Of a DNA stretch of 64,000 nucleotides, positions 46,485-55,709 are shown piece by piece. This DNA comes from an uncultured Bacteroidota bacterium (GTDB lineage Bacteria; Bacteroidota; Bacteroidia; Flavobacteriales; Flavobacteriaceae). How positions within the stretch are numbered: position 1 is the stretch's first letter; each line of letters opens with the position of its first letter. Made by a program: the position numbers and the translations under genes. The stretch is from the NCBI GenBank assembly GCA_902594745.1, contig CACJNF010000004.1, forward strand, positions 1 to 64,000, given 5' to 3'. Below the pieces are notes generated by a model. It had not been told where the DNA came from and made no database searches. It saw only the letters and a list, made by a program, of their open reading frames with translations.

Positions 46485-46584
46485 TGGTTAATAGTTACTT
46501 CTAAAAGTAATAAAAATTATTGATTATAAGAGTATTTAATAACATATTTGAAATACTTATGATAACAGACTATAGTCCAATAAG

Positions 46585-48819
46585 TTATTTAAATAAATAT
46601 TGAAATTTTAAAAATAATTGAGTCTTATTTACCCTGTAGTGTGGAGAATTATAATCAGTGAACCTATCAATATAGTTTTGATTACCTCCAAGATAGAAAA
46701 TCGTATCAGGATTGGGCCTCCAGGAAATTAGGGGTTGAAAGAAAAACTGTTCAGAGAAATCATTGTACTCGGATATAAGTCTTAGATCAAGAAAGTTTGT
46801 AAATTGATAACGTATATCAAGCCTTCCTATATAACCTTTAAAGTAATATTCATCAGAGTCAAGTTTTTTAATAGAAGAATAATTAATGTTTGGAGATATT
46901 CTAAAATTGTCATTAATTGATATTTGTGCACCAAATCTTACATCATTTGTAAAACCTAATTTAGGTGTCTCTATTCGATATGCTATATCTTTCCCAAACT
47001 TGTAGAACACATTAAAAGTCAAAAAATTTGTTGGTCTTGATTCCATTCTTATCCAATGATTTATGAAGTCTTTAAATTGAAACTCAAGATGAGACTTTAC
47101 AAAGTTATATTCATAGTTGTGGGTTATCCTAGTATTTAAAACTGTTAGTACAGATATATAAGTTTGAAAATTTGATCTTGCAATATTATGTGAATAATCA
47201 TAATCAAAATCTTGTCTAAGTGATATCCTGTAGTCTTTTATTAAATCTTTATTTGGATATTGATGAAAGCTATGCCAAATAGTATATTTTTTTTCATTGT
47301 TTGTTGTTATAAATCCAAGATCTGATCTAAAACCATCTGACATTTGCGAATATTCAATAAAAGTTCTCCAGGTCTCAGTGTCTCTTCTTAATTGAGCATA
47401 GATAGCATTTCCATTTATTTTTTCCCCATCAAGTTTTACAGTAGAACTTCCAAAAGTTTTGTCAGAATTAATCCAATCAGCCATCGGCTCCTTATTTGAA
47501 TTTAAAAACAATTCAACTTCGAAACTCCATATGTCTGAAAAATTAAAAAGCCCATCAATTCCGAATAAATTTCCATAGGCATCCCCCTCATAGAATCTAT
47601 TTGACGCTAGAACTCCAAATTGTGAGTTAGAATTAATAAAGTTTTGGTATCTAATTATATTGCTGAAACTTTTACCTCCAACACCTGAGAATGATTCAAA
47701 TTGAGTTGGCACAAGATAAGGCGTCTCTTCGTCAATTGAATTCAAAACATACAATCTAGATTTTCTACCCTGATTAATTATTTTGGATGCAAATGAAGGA
47801 TTATTTATTGATCTTGAATAAAAAACATTTGTAGAATAATCCATTGCATCAATTCCTCTTAAAAAAAATGGTCTTTTCTCAGGATAATTTAAAGCAGTTA
47901 CTGAGTTAATATCAATCTTGGTTGCATCTGACTCAACTTGAGAAAAATCAGGATTTATAGTACCCTCAATTGATAGGTTTTTATTTAATTCATAATTAAA
48001 TCCTATCCCATAATTTAATTGAGGTGTATCATAATTGACTCTATCGTAATATTTCTCTCTAATACCAGAGACATTAGAACTAACGTAAGGTAAAAAATCA
48101 AGTTTTTTTTCTATTTCAATATCATTCATTACAATAGTATGGTCCAATAAACACAATTGACAACTTGTATCTCTGTTAGATTTACTTGATCCTGCTCTAA
48201 CCTGGACTCCCTCATCTTTATCATCATTATATGCGCTAAAAATTTTAAATTTCCATGATTGGTCTTTTCCATTCGGGAATGGCAATTCTGAGAATGGAAC
48301 AAGAAACTCTATCTGATATCCATAGTCAGTTATGCTACCTGCAGAGGTAAAATCATAATTAACATCAACATTAATGTTAAATTCATTACCAAAACCTCTA
48401 CCAGGCATTCTTATAGCATCAAAAGGGCTGCCGGAAGGGTTTGATACAATAATTAGATGGTTTCTAGCATCTTCAAAAGTGTCAATTGCAAAACCAGCTA
48501 AATCACCTGTCCAAATAGCACTATTATCTCTAGTTGTTACAGGAGCCACAACATTGTCTCTATATGCTTTAATGGCAACGTATAAGAATTTATCAGAATA
48601 GGTTAAATATCCAACAGTTTTTTTTGACGGAACTGTATTGAAACTTGGTGTTTCTTCGTAAAGAATTTCAAGAACTTTAGCACCCTGAATTTCTTCATCT
48701 GAAATTACACCATCTATACTAAATTTACTTTCATCTATCTTATTTAAAACTAAAATTTTCTCTTGACCTAAGGAGATTGAAAAATAAATCGAGAAAATAA
48801 TTAACAAAAAATTTTTCAT
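46585..48819 (-). CDS. DUF5916-type outer-membrane protein with N-terminal CBM9-like domain
   Basis: NPDFSQVESDATKIDINSVTALNYPEKRPFFLRG...RSINNPSFASKI; about 745 aa. Confidence 0.88.
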   Translation of the reverse strand: MKNFLLIIFSIYFSISLGQEKILVLNKIDESKFSIDGVISDEEIQGAKVLEILYEETPSFNTVPSKKTVGYLTYSDKFLYVAIKAYRDNVVAPVTTRDNSAIWTGDLAGFAIDTFEDARNHLIIVSNPSGSPFDAIRMPGRGFGNEFNINVDVNYDFTSAGSITDYGYQIEFLVPFSELPFPNGKDQSWKFKIFSAYNDDKDEGVQVRAGSSKSNRDTSCQLCLLDHTIVMNDIEIEKKLDFLPYVSSNVSGIREKYYDRVNYDTPQLNYGIGFNYELNKNLSIEGTINPDFSQVESDATKIDINSVTALNYPEKRPFFLRGIDAMDYSTNVFYSRSINNPSFASKIINQGRKSRLYVLNSIDEETPYLVPTQFESFSGVGGKSFSNIIRYQNFINSNSQFGVLASNRFYEGDAYGNLFGIDGLFNFSDIWSFEVELFLNSNKEPMADWINSDKTFGSSTVKLDGEKINGNAIYAQLRRDTETWRTFIEYSQMSDGFRSDLGFITTNNEKKYTIWHSFHQYPNKDLIKDYRISLRQDFDYDYSHNIARSNFQTYISVLTVLNTRITHNYEYNFVKSHLEFQFKDFINHWIRMESRPTNFLTFNVFYKFGKDIAYRIETPKLGFTNDVRFGAQISINDNFRISPNINYSSIKKLDSDEYYFKGYIGRLDIRYQFTNFLDLRLISEYNDFSEQFFFQPLISWRPNPDTIFYLGGNQNYIDRFTDYNSPHYRVNKTQLFLKFQYLFK

Positions 48820-48854
48820 AAATACAGTCTCAGGCTTTAGTGTTTATTATAAAA

Positions 48855-51104
48855 TTATGATTTAATTAAATACTGGAATTTTAAAAATAGTTGTGTCTTA
48901 CTAACTCTATAATTTGGTGAATTATAATCAACAAAATTATCTATATAATTTTGATTTCCTCCAAAGTAAAAAATTGTATCTGGATTTGGTCTCCATGAAA
49001 TTAATGGCTGAACAAAGAATTTATCTGTAAATTCATTATACTCAGAAATTATTCTAAAATTCAATTCGGTATTAAACTGGTATCTTAAATCAAGTCTAGC
49101 AATATAACCATCAAAGAAATATTCATTTGAATTAATTTTTTTTAATTTCTCAAAGTTAATACTCGGTGTTACTCTAAAATTGTTATTAATATTAGCTGCA
49201 ATTTTAAAGTCTAAATTAGATCTGATACCAAGCTGGGGAATCTCTTCCCTATATGCTATATCCTTTCCCCAGGCATATGACATTTGAATATCAATAAATT
49301 CAAAGGGCCTAGAACTTAGCCTAGAGTAATGATTTATATAATCCTTAAACTCAGACACTAAATGTGAGTTATAAAAATCATACTCATAATTATAGAAAAC
49401 ATTAGTGTTAAAAATCGTAAGAAAAGTAACGTAAGCTTGGATAGCTGACATTTTAAGATTGTTGTTATAATCATATTCTCTATCATATTTTGCACTTAAT
49501 CGGTAATTTTTCAATAACTCAGTGTCTGGATATGCATAATAGCCATGCCAAAGCTCATACTTTTTTACATCATTTTGTGTTATAAATCCTAGATCTGATC
49601 TGAACGTCGGTGATATATTTGTATATCTTACGAATGATCTCCAGTTCAGAGTCTCTCTTCTTAACTCAGAGTAAAAAGCATGACCTGAAAATTTTTCTCC
49701 ATCAAGTTTAACCGTGTACTTATCAAACGACTTGTTTGAATCAATCCAATCAGCAACTGGCTCTTTATTTGTATTATTAAAGTATTCAAAACGAAGTTTC
49801 CAGCTTTGGCTAAAATTAATAATCCCATTAAGTCCAACTAAATTACCATATGCATCTCCTTGATCATAAATCCTGTTCGATATCAAACCTCCTAAACGAG
49901 TATTTTGATCTATAAAATGTTCATATCTAATTACATTATTAAAACTTTTACCACCTAGTCCAGAAAATGATTCATAATGAGTAGGAACTAGATAAGGTGA
50001 ATCCTTATCAATTGCAGATAAAATATAAAATCTGGATTTTCTTCCTTGATTTAGAATTTTAGATGCAAAAGAAGGATTATTTATCGACCTTGAGTAAAAA
50101 ACATCCAAGGAATAATTAAATATATCAATCCCTTTATTAAAAAAAGGTCTTTGTTCTGGATAATTAATTGCAGTTGGTGAGTTTACGTCAATCTTTGTCA
50201 CATCAGCCTCCACTTGAGAAAAATCAGGATTTAAAGTTGCCTCAAAAGATAAGTTTTTACTTAAGTCAAGATTAAGTCCAATACCATAGTTTATTTCTGG
50301 TGTATCATAATTAACTCTATCATAATATTTATCTCTATTTCCAATAACATTGGTACTTACATATGGTAAGATGTTAAATACTTTATCGATTTTAATATCA
50401 TTCATTACAATAGTATGGTCATTTTGGCACAAAACGCACGTATTGTCTCTATCAATCCTACTACTATATACCCTTGCAGTCACTCCCTGCTTAGTATTAT
50501 CTCTATAGTTTGTACTAACCTTAATTTTCCAACTTTGATTTTTACCATTTGGAAAAGGGATTGAAGAGAAGGGAATAATAAATTCTACCTCATAACCAAA
50601 ATCTGTATATCTTCCTAAAGTCTGATAATCAAAATTAGCATCCTGGCTCCATCCTGAACCACTACCCATACTCCAATCATTTGTATCAATTCTAATACCA
50701 TCCGCTTGACTTCCAAATAAGTTTGATGTTAAGCCAATATTATTACGAGCATCACCATAGGTGTCTAAATGAATATTTGCAAAATCATCTTCAAATAATG
50801 ACCTACTATCTCTAGGATGAATGTCAGCCTTTACTTCATCTCTATATGCTTTGAATCCAACATATAGAAAGGTATCCGTATATGTTAAATAAGTTATTGT
50901 TTCGTATGAAGGTGATGTATTGTACCCTGGTTCATGCTCATAAATAATGTCAATTACTTTAGCATTTTGGAGTTCGTCGTCTGATAAAATTCCATCTAAA
51001 ATGAATTCAGAGTCAGGTGTTTTTTCTAGTTCAATAATGGTTTGCTGAGGAAAACAAATTATACTAAATAACAGGAATATTACTCGAATGGTTTTTTGCA
51101 TCAT
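48855..51104 (-). CDS. DUF5916-type outer-membrane protein with N-terminal CBM9-like domain, tandem paralog
   Basis: NPDFSQVEADVTKIDVNSPTAINYPEQRPFFNKG; near-colinear with 46585..48819. Confidence 0.88.
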   Translation of the reverse strand: MMQKTIRVIFLLFSIICFPQQTIIELEKTPDSEFILDGILSDDELQNAKVIDIIYEHEPGYNTSPSYETITYLTYTDTFLYVGFKAYRDEVKADIHPRDSRSLFEDDFANIHLDTYGDARNNIGLTSNLFGSQADGIRIDTNDWSMGSGSGWSQDANFDYQTLGRYTDFGYEVEFIIPFSSIPFPNGKNQSWKIKVSTNYRDNTKQGVTARVYSSRIDRDNTCVLCQNDHTIVMNDIKIDKVFNILPYVSTNVIGNRDKYYDRVNYDTPEINYGIGLNLDLSKNLSFEATLNPDFSQVEADVTKIDVNSPTAINYPEQRPFFNKGIDIFNYSLDVFYSRSINNPSFASKILNQGRKSRFYILSAIDKDSPYLVPTHYESFSGLGGKSFNNVIRYEHFIDQNTRLGGLISNRIYDQGDAYGNLVGLNGIINFSQSWKLRFEYFNNTNKEPVADWIDSNKSFDKYTVKLDGEKFSGHAFYSELRRETLNWRSFVRYTNISPTFRSDLGFITQNDVKKYELWHGYYAYPDTELLKNYRLSAKYDREYDYNNNLKMSAIQAYVTFLTIFNTNVFYNYEYDFYNSHLVSEFKDYINHYSRLSSRPFEFIDIQMSYAWGKDIAYREEIPQLGIRSNLDFKIAANINNNFRVTPSINFEKLKKINSNEYFFDGYIARLDLRYQFNTELNFRIISEYNEFTDKFFVQPLISWRPNPDTIFYFGGNQNYIDNFVDYNSPNYRVSKTQLFLKFQYLIKS

Positions 51105-51210
51105 TTAATTTAGAACTCAAAGAAATTAAAAAGTTTCGACTGTTGAAAGATTTATAAGTTAAAAGGGAGTTAAATCAATTTAAATAGTGGAATATAAAAA
51201 GTGACAATTC

Positions 51211-51387
51211 CTATTGCTTAAAGCCAAAAAAATTTTTGATTCTAATTGAATATCTTATCCAGATAGCTGCAGTGCACCATAAAGATCCACCTGGTATCCA
51301 CCAAAGTATAGCTAGAAGTGCAATGAATTCCTTTTTGTTTGCCTTTTTAACTTTTTCCTTAAGATTACTATAACTGAGGTTTTTCAT
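51211..51387 (-). CDS. 58-aa membrane microprotein
   Basis: Own translation MKNLSYSNLKEKVKKANKKEFIALLAILWWIPGGSLWCTAAIWIRYSIRIKNFFGFKQ; not in track. Confidence 0.55.
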   Translation of the reverse strand: MKNLSYSNLKEKVKKANKKEFIALLAILWWIPGGSLWCTAAIWIRYSIRIKNFFGFKQ

Positions 51388-51415
51388 ATATACTTTATAG
51401 TTTTAAGAGAACAGT

Positions 51416-52090
51416 TTAATTAAAACTATATTTTAGAGAAATCACATTGTTATTATAATCTAAGTTAGATGCTTCATCATATTTCTGAAAAAAATAACGT
51501 AACGTGAAACTTTGGTTTTGTTTAAGATTTTTTTTGAAGCTGATACCATATCTGTGAGCTTTTTGATCTTTTCCCCGAATTTCATCAAAATATTCATAAA
51601 ATAGTTTTGGCTTATTAGTCCAATCTTTTATTTTAATTTCAGCTGAAGGTCTAATACGTAGTCTCTTTTTAAATCTATCTTTCCTATCTAAAGAAACTCT
51701 ATTTTGATATGCAACTCTTAAATCAAAGTTCAAATAGTTTGTGTTGAACTTTTTTTCAATTGCAAAACGATACCTGTATAAGTTTTCAAACCCCTGGACA
51801 CCTCCTGAATTATCATTTCTATAATAATATCTCAATTGCCCTGATAGTTTTATTTTTTTTTGTGGAGAGTATGTAATTTCAGATTCAGTAATATAGCTGT
51901 CTACAGTATTAAGATCTTCCTTTAATCTAAAGTGCTGACTAAATGCTAAAGATATGCTCTCATCTATATCAAGATTATATTCAATTTCTGACCAACCTCT
52001 AAAATCATTATCCTGGGAATAAATCGAGCTTAAAAAAAAGAACACGGTAAATAGTATATAGACTATTTTTTTGGAATTAATAATATACAT
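51416..52090 (-). CDS. DUF2490-like outer-membrane protein
   Basis: Signal peptide; EIEYNLDIDESISLAFSQHFRLKEDL, YRYRFAIEKKF. Confidence 0.75.
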   Translation of the reverse strand: MYIINSKKIVYILFTVFFFLSSIYSQDNDFRGWSEIEYNLDIDESISLAFSQHFRLKEDLNTVDSYITESEITYSPQKKIKLSGQLRYYYRNDNSGGVQGFENLYRYRFAIEKKFNTNYLNFDLRVAYQNRVSLDRKDRFKKRLRIRPSAEIKIKDWTNKPKLFYEYFDEIRGKDQKAHRYGISFKKNLKQNQSFTLRYFFQKYDEASNLDYNNNVISLKYSFN

Positions 52091-52691
52091 GAATAGTAGC
52101 AGTATTAAGTTTTTTATCGATTTTAAAAATCTTAAAAGATTTTATTTTAATATCTAAATTTTTCTCATAGTTCTTTATCTCCTTATTAATTGAATCTTGA
52201 ATATTACTGTTATATTCTAACTGAATTATTACTCTTCTATTTATATCTTCATCTAAAGGGTGGGATAAGTTTCCATATGATAATTTTTTTAATATAATTT
52301 CTCCAAAAAGTATAAATAGTATTATAGTAATGTTAATTATTATCAATTCATTAACTGTCAAAAAGTCCTCAGATAATGCATTTATAACAGCAACTCCTAT
52401 CGTAACAAAAAGGTATGTCATTTCTTCCGTTTGAAGTGGCAAAGTCCTATACCTAATTATACCAAAAATTGCAAAAAGTCCTAGTGCCATTCCTAAGTTA
52501 AGATCAAAGTTTTTTAATGTGTAACACAAAAAGAACACAATTAAACTTATCATCATAAACGTAAATGAGAATCTTTTCAAAACAGTTTGTCTTGAAATAA
52601 TAAATATCATTGAAGCAATAAAAATTGTATTAATTGAAAATCGAACTAATGCTGTTGTCCAATCAAAATCCATAAGTAGAGTTTGAGTCAT
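52077..52691 (-). CDS. DUF4956 membrane protein
   Basis: LNLGMALGLFAIFGIIRYRTLPLQTEEMTYLFVTIGVAVINAL. Confidence 0.88.
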   Translation of the reverse strand: MTQTLLMDFDWTTALVRFSINTIFIASMIFIISRQTVLKRFSFTFMMISLIVFFLCYTLKNFDLNLGMALGLFAIFGIIRYRTLPLQTEEMTYLFVTIGVAVINALSEDFLTVNELIIINITIILFILFGEIILKKLSYGNLSHPLDEDINRRVIIQLEYNSNIQDSINKEIKNYEKNLDIKIKSFKIFKIDKKLNTATIHVYY

Positions 52692-52716
52692 AGGTTTACA
52701 AATTTAATAAAGATTA

Positions 52717-53973
52717 TTATGTTGCCATTTTTTTTACGGCATCTACAAACCTGTCCAGCTCATCAGTAGTAGTAAAAATGTTAGGGCTTATTCTACAACC
52801 CCTTACGTTTGCATAATCAATAGCAACTGTAAATATTTTATACTTGTCCATTAAAGTTTTTGCCATCTCTGATGGTGACATGTTTGTAATTCCAACATTT
52901 CCAATACCACAACTTCTAGTAATATCCTCAGGTGTATTTACAATTACGTTTTCAACATTCCTAAGTTTATCTGACCAATATCTTTGTAGAAATCTCATTC
53001 TCTCCTCTTTTCTTTTAATGCCTATCCAATTCAAATAATCAATAGAATTAGATATCGCAAGATCCGTATGAACAGGATGGGTACCGATATGATTAAGTCT
53101 TCTAATATCTGTTTTATCCGTGTTGCCATTTGCAAGCAGTGGCCAGATTCTATGAGTTTTGTTTTTATTTACATAAAGTAACCCAGCTCCAAGTGGAGTT
53201 GCTAACCATTTATGAAGACTAGAACCATAGTAGTCACAGTTAAAATCATCAATTGAAAAGTCAAACATACCTACACAGTGAGCGCCATCAACCATTACTT
53301 CAACTCCGTGACTGTGTGCCATTTCACATATTTTTTTAATTGGTAATATCTGACCCGTAATATTTATCATATGACATACCATTATCAATTTGGTTTTTTT
53401 TGTGATTTGACTCTCATATAGTGATACTATTTCCTCATCATTCCTAGGGTGGTTTGGAACTGAAATTATTTTATTTACTACACCATATCTATCAGATATC
53501 TGCTCAAACATCTCTTTCATTGTTCCATAGTCTTGCTTTGCATAGATTGCTTCATCTCCTTTCTGCCAAGGAAATCCAGATATTACTAGGTCAAGCGATT
53601 CAGTTGCATTTCTTGTGATTGCAATTTGATCATGAGAAGATCCTACAAGTTTAGCAAGTTCTTTTGTTACTCTTTGTTTGTTCTTATTTAGATCATATCT
53701 CATATAATATGAGCCTTCAATATTTACATGCTTTACATGCTTAATAAAATGGTCTAATATAGGTTCAGGAATTATATTGTAATATCCACTTTCTAAATTG
53801 ATATAGTCATCTTTTAAAGTGTAGTGAGACCTTACTGTTTTCCATAGCTCATCATCGTTGTCAATCTTAGGCAAATTCTTAGAAAGAGAGTAATTTTTAG
53901 AAAACTCCGAAGCAGATATCATGGGAGAAAAAGATAATGCACCTAGTGTTTTTATAAAATTTCGCTTATCCAT
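52717..53973 (-). CDS. class V aminotransferase (isopenicillin N epimerase-like), putatively exported
   Basis: MDKRNFIKTLGALSFSPM leader; ITRNATESLDLVISGFPW, VEVMVDGAHCVGMFDFSIDDFNCDYYGSSLHKWLATPLGAGLLYV. Confidence 0.9.
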   Translation of the reverse strand: MDKRNFIKTLGALSFSPMISASEFSKNYSLSKNLPKIDNDDELWKTVRSHYTLKDDYINLESGYYNIIPEPILDHFIKHVKHVNIEGSYYMRYDLNKNKQRVTKELAKLVGSSHDQIAITRNATESLDLVISGFPWQKGDEAIYAKQDYGTMKEMFEQISDRYGVVNKIISVPNHPRNDEEIVSLYESQITKKTKLIMVCHMINITGQILPIKKICEMAHSHGVEVMVDGAHCVGMFDFSIDDFNCDYYGSSLHKWLATPLGAGLLYVNKNKTHRIWPLLANGNTDKTDIRRLNHIGTHPVHTDLAISNSIDYLNWIGIKRKEERMRFLQRYWSDKLRNVENVIVNTPEDITRSCGIGNVGITNMSPSEMAKTLMDKYKIFTVAIDYANVRGCRISPNIFTTTDELDRFVDAVKKMAT

Positions 53974-54005
53974 TTTATTATTAATTTTACTTCAATTTAG
54001 TAAAA

Positions 54006-54221
54006 ATGTTCAAGGAATTAAGTTTTTGTTTATTGATTTTCATGCTGTTAACAGCTTGCTCAAAAACTCCAGATGAAACCTGTAAATCAGAAATAAAGCT
54101 TATTGCATGTACAAAAGAATATATGCCAGTATGTGGATGTGATAATGTTACTTACTCAAATAAATGTGTTGCAGAATCCCAAGGCGTAAATAGTTGGACA
54201 AATGGTGCTTGTAATAATTAA
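54006..54221 (+). CDS. Kazal-type protease inhibitor-like lipoprotein
   Basis: LLTACSKT; CTKEYMPVCGCDNVTYSNKCVAESQGVNSWTNGAC. Confidence 0.88.
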   Translation: MFKELSFCLLIFMLLTACSKTPDETCKSEIKLIACTKEYMPVCGCDNVTYSNKCVAESQGVNSWTNGACNN

Positions 54222-54251
54222 TTTTACATAAATTTATGCAAAACCATTACT

Positions 54252-55637
54252 TTGAATTTAGATCGTTACTCAGATAATTTTTTTGAGGTAAACCATTTAA
54301 ATGGATTCCTTCCTAAAAAAAGTCCTCTTGCAGTTTTACCTGAAAGATATAGTGAGCTTCAAGTACTTATAGATGAAATGCCAATAAAAAAAGCTAATGG
54401 TCAAGGTGGTCTATTATCAATAGAAGGAGCAATTGAAGACGCAGTAAAAAAACTAAAAAATTATAAGGATTTAGTAAAAAATGAAGATGATATATTTATA
54501 AATCAAGCATTATTCAGAGCATATGCATTTCTTACTAGTGCATACCTTTTAGCTCCCTCTCATTTTAGTTTTCAAAAAAATAAAAAATATGGAAAAGCTC
54601 ATAGACTTTTACCTGCTCAACTCTCAGAACCTTTTGTTTTGGTTAGTGAAAAACTTGATGTATTCCCATTTATAGATTATCACTATGCTTATTCTCTTGG
54701 TAATTATGTAAAAATTGACAACTCCAAAGGGTATGAATGGGAAAATCTAGCAATGGCTGCAAAATTCTCGGGAATGGATGATGAAAGAGGATTCATAATG
54801 CTTCATGTTGATATTAATCAGCATTCTCCTCAACTAGTCGGGAGTATTTTAGACTTTCTTAAATCAAATGATAATTCTGGAGTGAATCAATCATTAAATA
54901 ATTGTTTATCATCAATGAAGAGCATTAATGAAAGAAGACAAATCATGTGGCAGGCTTCCAGATGGAAACATTATAATGACTTTAGAGTTTTTATAATGGG
55001 AATTAAAGGTAACGATGAAATATTTGGTGATGGAGTAATTTACGAGGGTGTTTCTGAAGAGCCTGTTCAATATAGAGGCCAAACTGGTGCTCAAGATAAT
55101 ATTATTCCTACTGCTGATATTTTTACAGGAGTGATTGATTATTACCCATCAAACGATTTAACAAAATATCTTCTTGACCTTAGATCATACAGGCCAAAAT
55201 GTATTCAAAATTTCTTGTCAGATTTAAAAGATGAGATGAAGGAGAATAGACTATTTAATTCAATTAAAAAAAGTGAAAATGAGGAGGGGTTATGTCTATT
55301 AATCCAAATTCTTGATGAAATATATTACTTTAGAAATGGTCATTGGCAGTTTGTTCAAAAGTACATTATGGCTAATACAAAATATGCAAAAGCAACTGGA
55401 GGAACACCAATAATTTCCTGGATTCCAAATCAGATAACTGCTGTACTTAATTATATGTCAGATGTGCTGGAATTGATACCCAATAATTCAAGTTTCCTAG
55501 ATAAAGATTTATTTTCTCAACAGCTTTCAAAAAAAATAACTCTTCTTGATAAACAGCTTCAGCTTCTTCATGGCAATAGTTATAATGCTGAAGATGTTTT
55601 CGCATTAAACAAAAAGCTCAAATTAAACGACGATTAA
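54252..55637 (+). CDS. indoleamine 2,3-dioxygenase-like heme protein
   Basis: LSEPFVLVSEKLDVFPFIDYHYAYSLGNYVKID, YRGQTGAQDNIIPTADIFTG, LRSYRPKCIQNFL, KATGGTPIISWIPNQITAVL. Confidence 0.82.
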   Translation: MNLDRYSDNFFEVNHLNGFLPKKSPLAVLPERYSELQVLIDEMPIKKANGQGGLLSIEGAIEDAVKKLKNYKDLVKNEDDIFINQALFRAYAFLTSAYLLAPSHFSFQKNKKYGKAHRLLPAQLSEPFVLVSEKLDVFPFIDYHYAYSLGNYVKIDNSKGYEWENLAMAAKFSGMDDERGFIMLHVDINQHSPQLVGSILDFLKSNDNSGVNQSLNNCLSSMKSINERRQIMWQASRWKHYNDFRVFIMGIKGNDEIFGDGVIYEGVSEEPVQYRGQTGAQDNIIPTADIFTGVIDYYPSNDLTKYLLDLRSYRPKCIQNFLSDLKDEMKENRLFNSIKKSENEEGLCLLIQILDEIYYFRNGHWQFVQKYIMANTKYAKATGGTPIISWIPNQITAVLNYMSDVLELIPNNSSFLDKDLFSQQLSKKITLLDKQLQLLHGNSYNAEDVFALNKKLKLNDD

Positions 55638-55701
55638 TTCAAACTGTCATAATTATTAAATAAAAATTGATAGCTACAACATATAGGTATCAGTTTTTAG
55701 C

Positions 55702-55709
55702 TACATTTG
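55702..55709 (+). promoter_or_regulatory. Bacteroidetes -7 box TAnnTTTG
   Basis: tacatttg upstream of the DUF5916 paralog. Confidence 0.4.

Noticed and set aside
46585-51104. Tandem duplication as an assembly artefact
   Set aside because: The paralogs are clearly diverged at the protein level, so this is a genuine old duplication.
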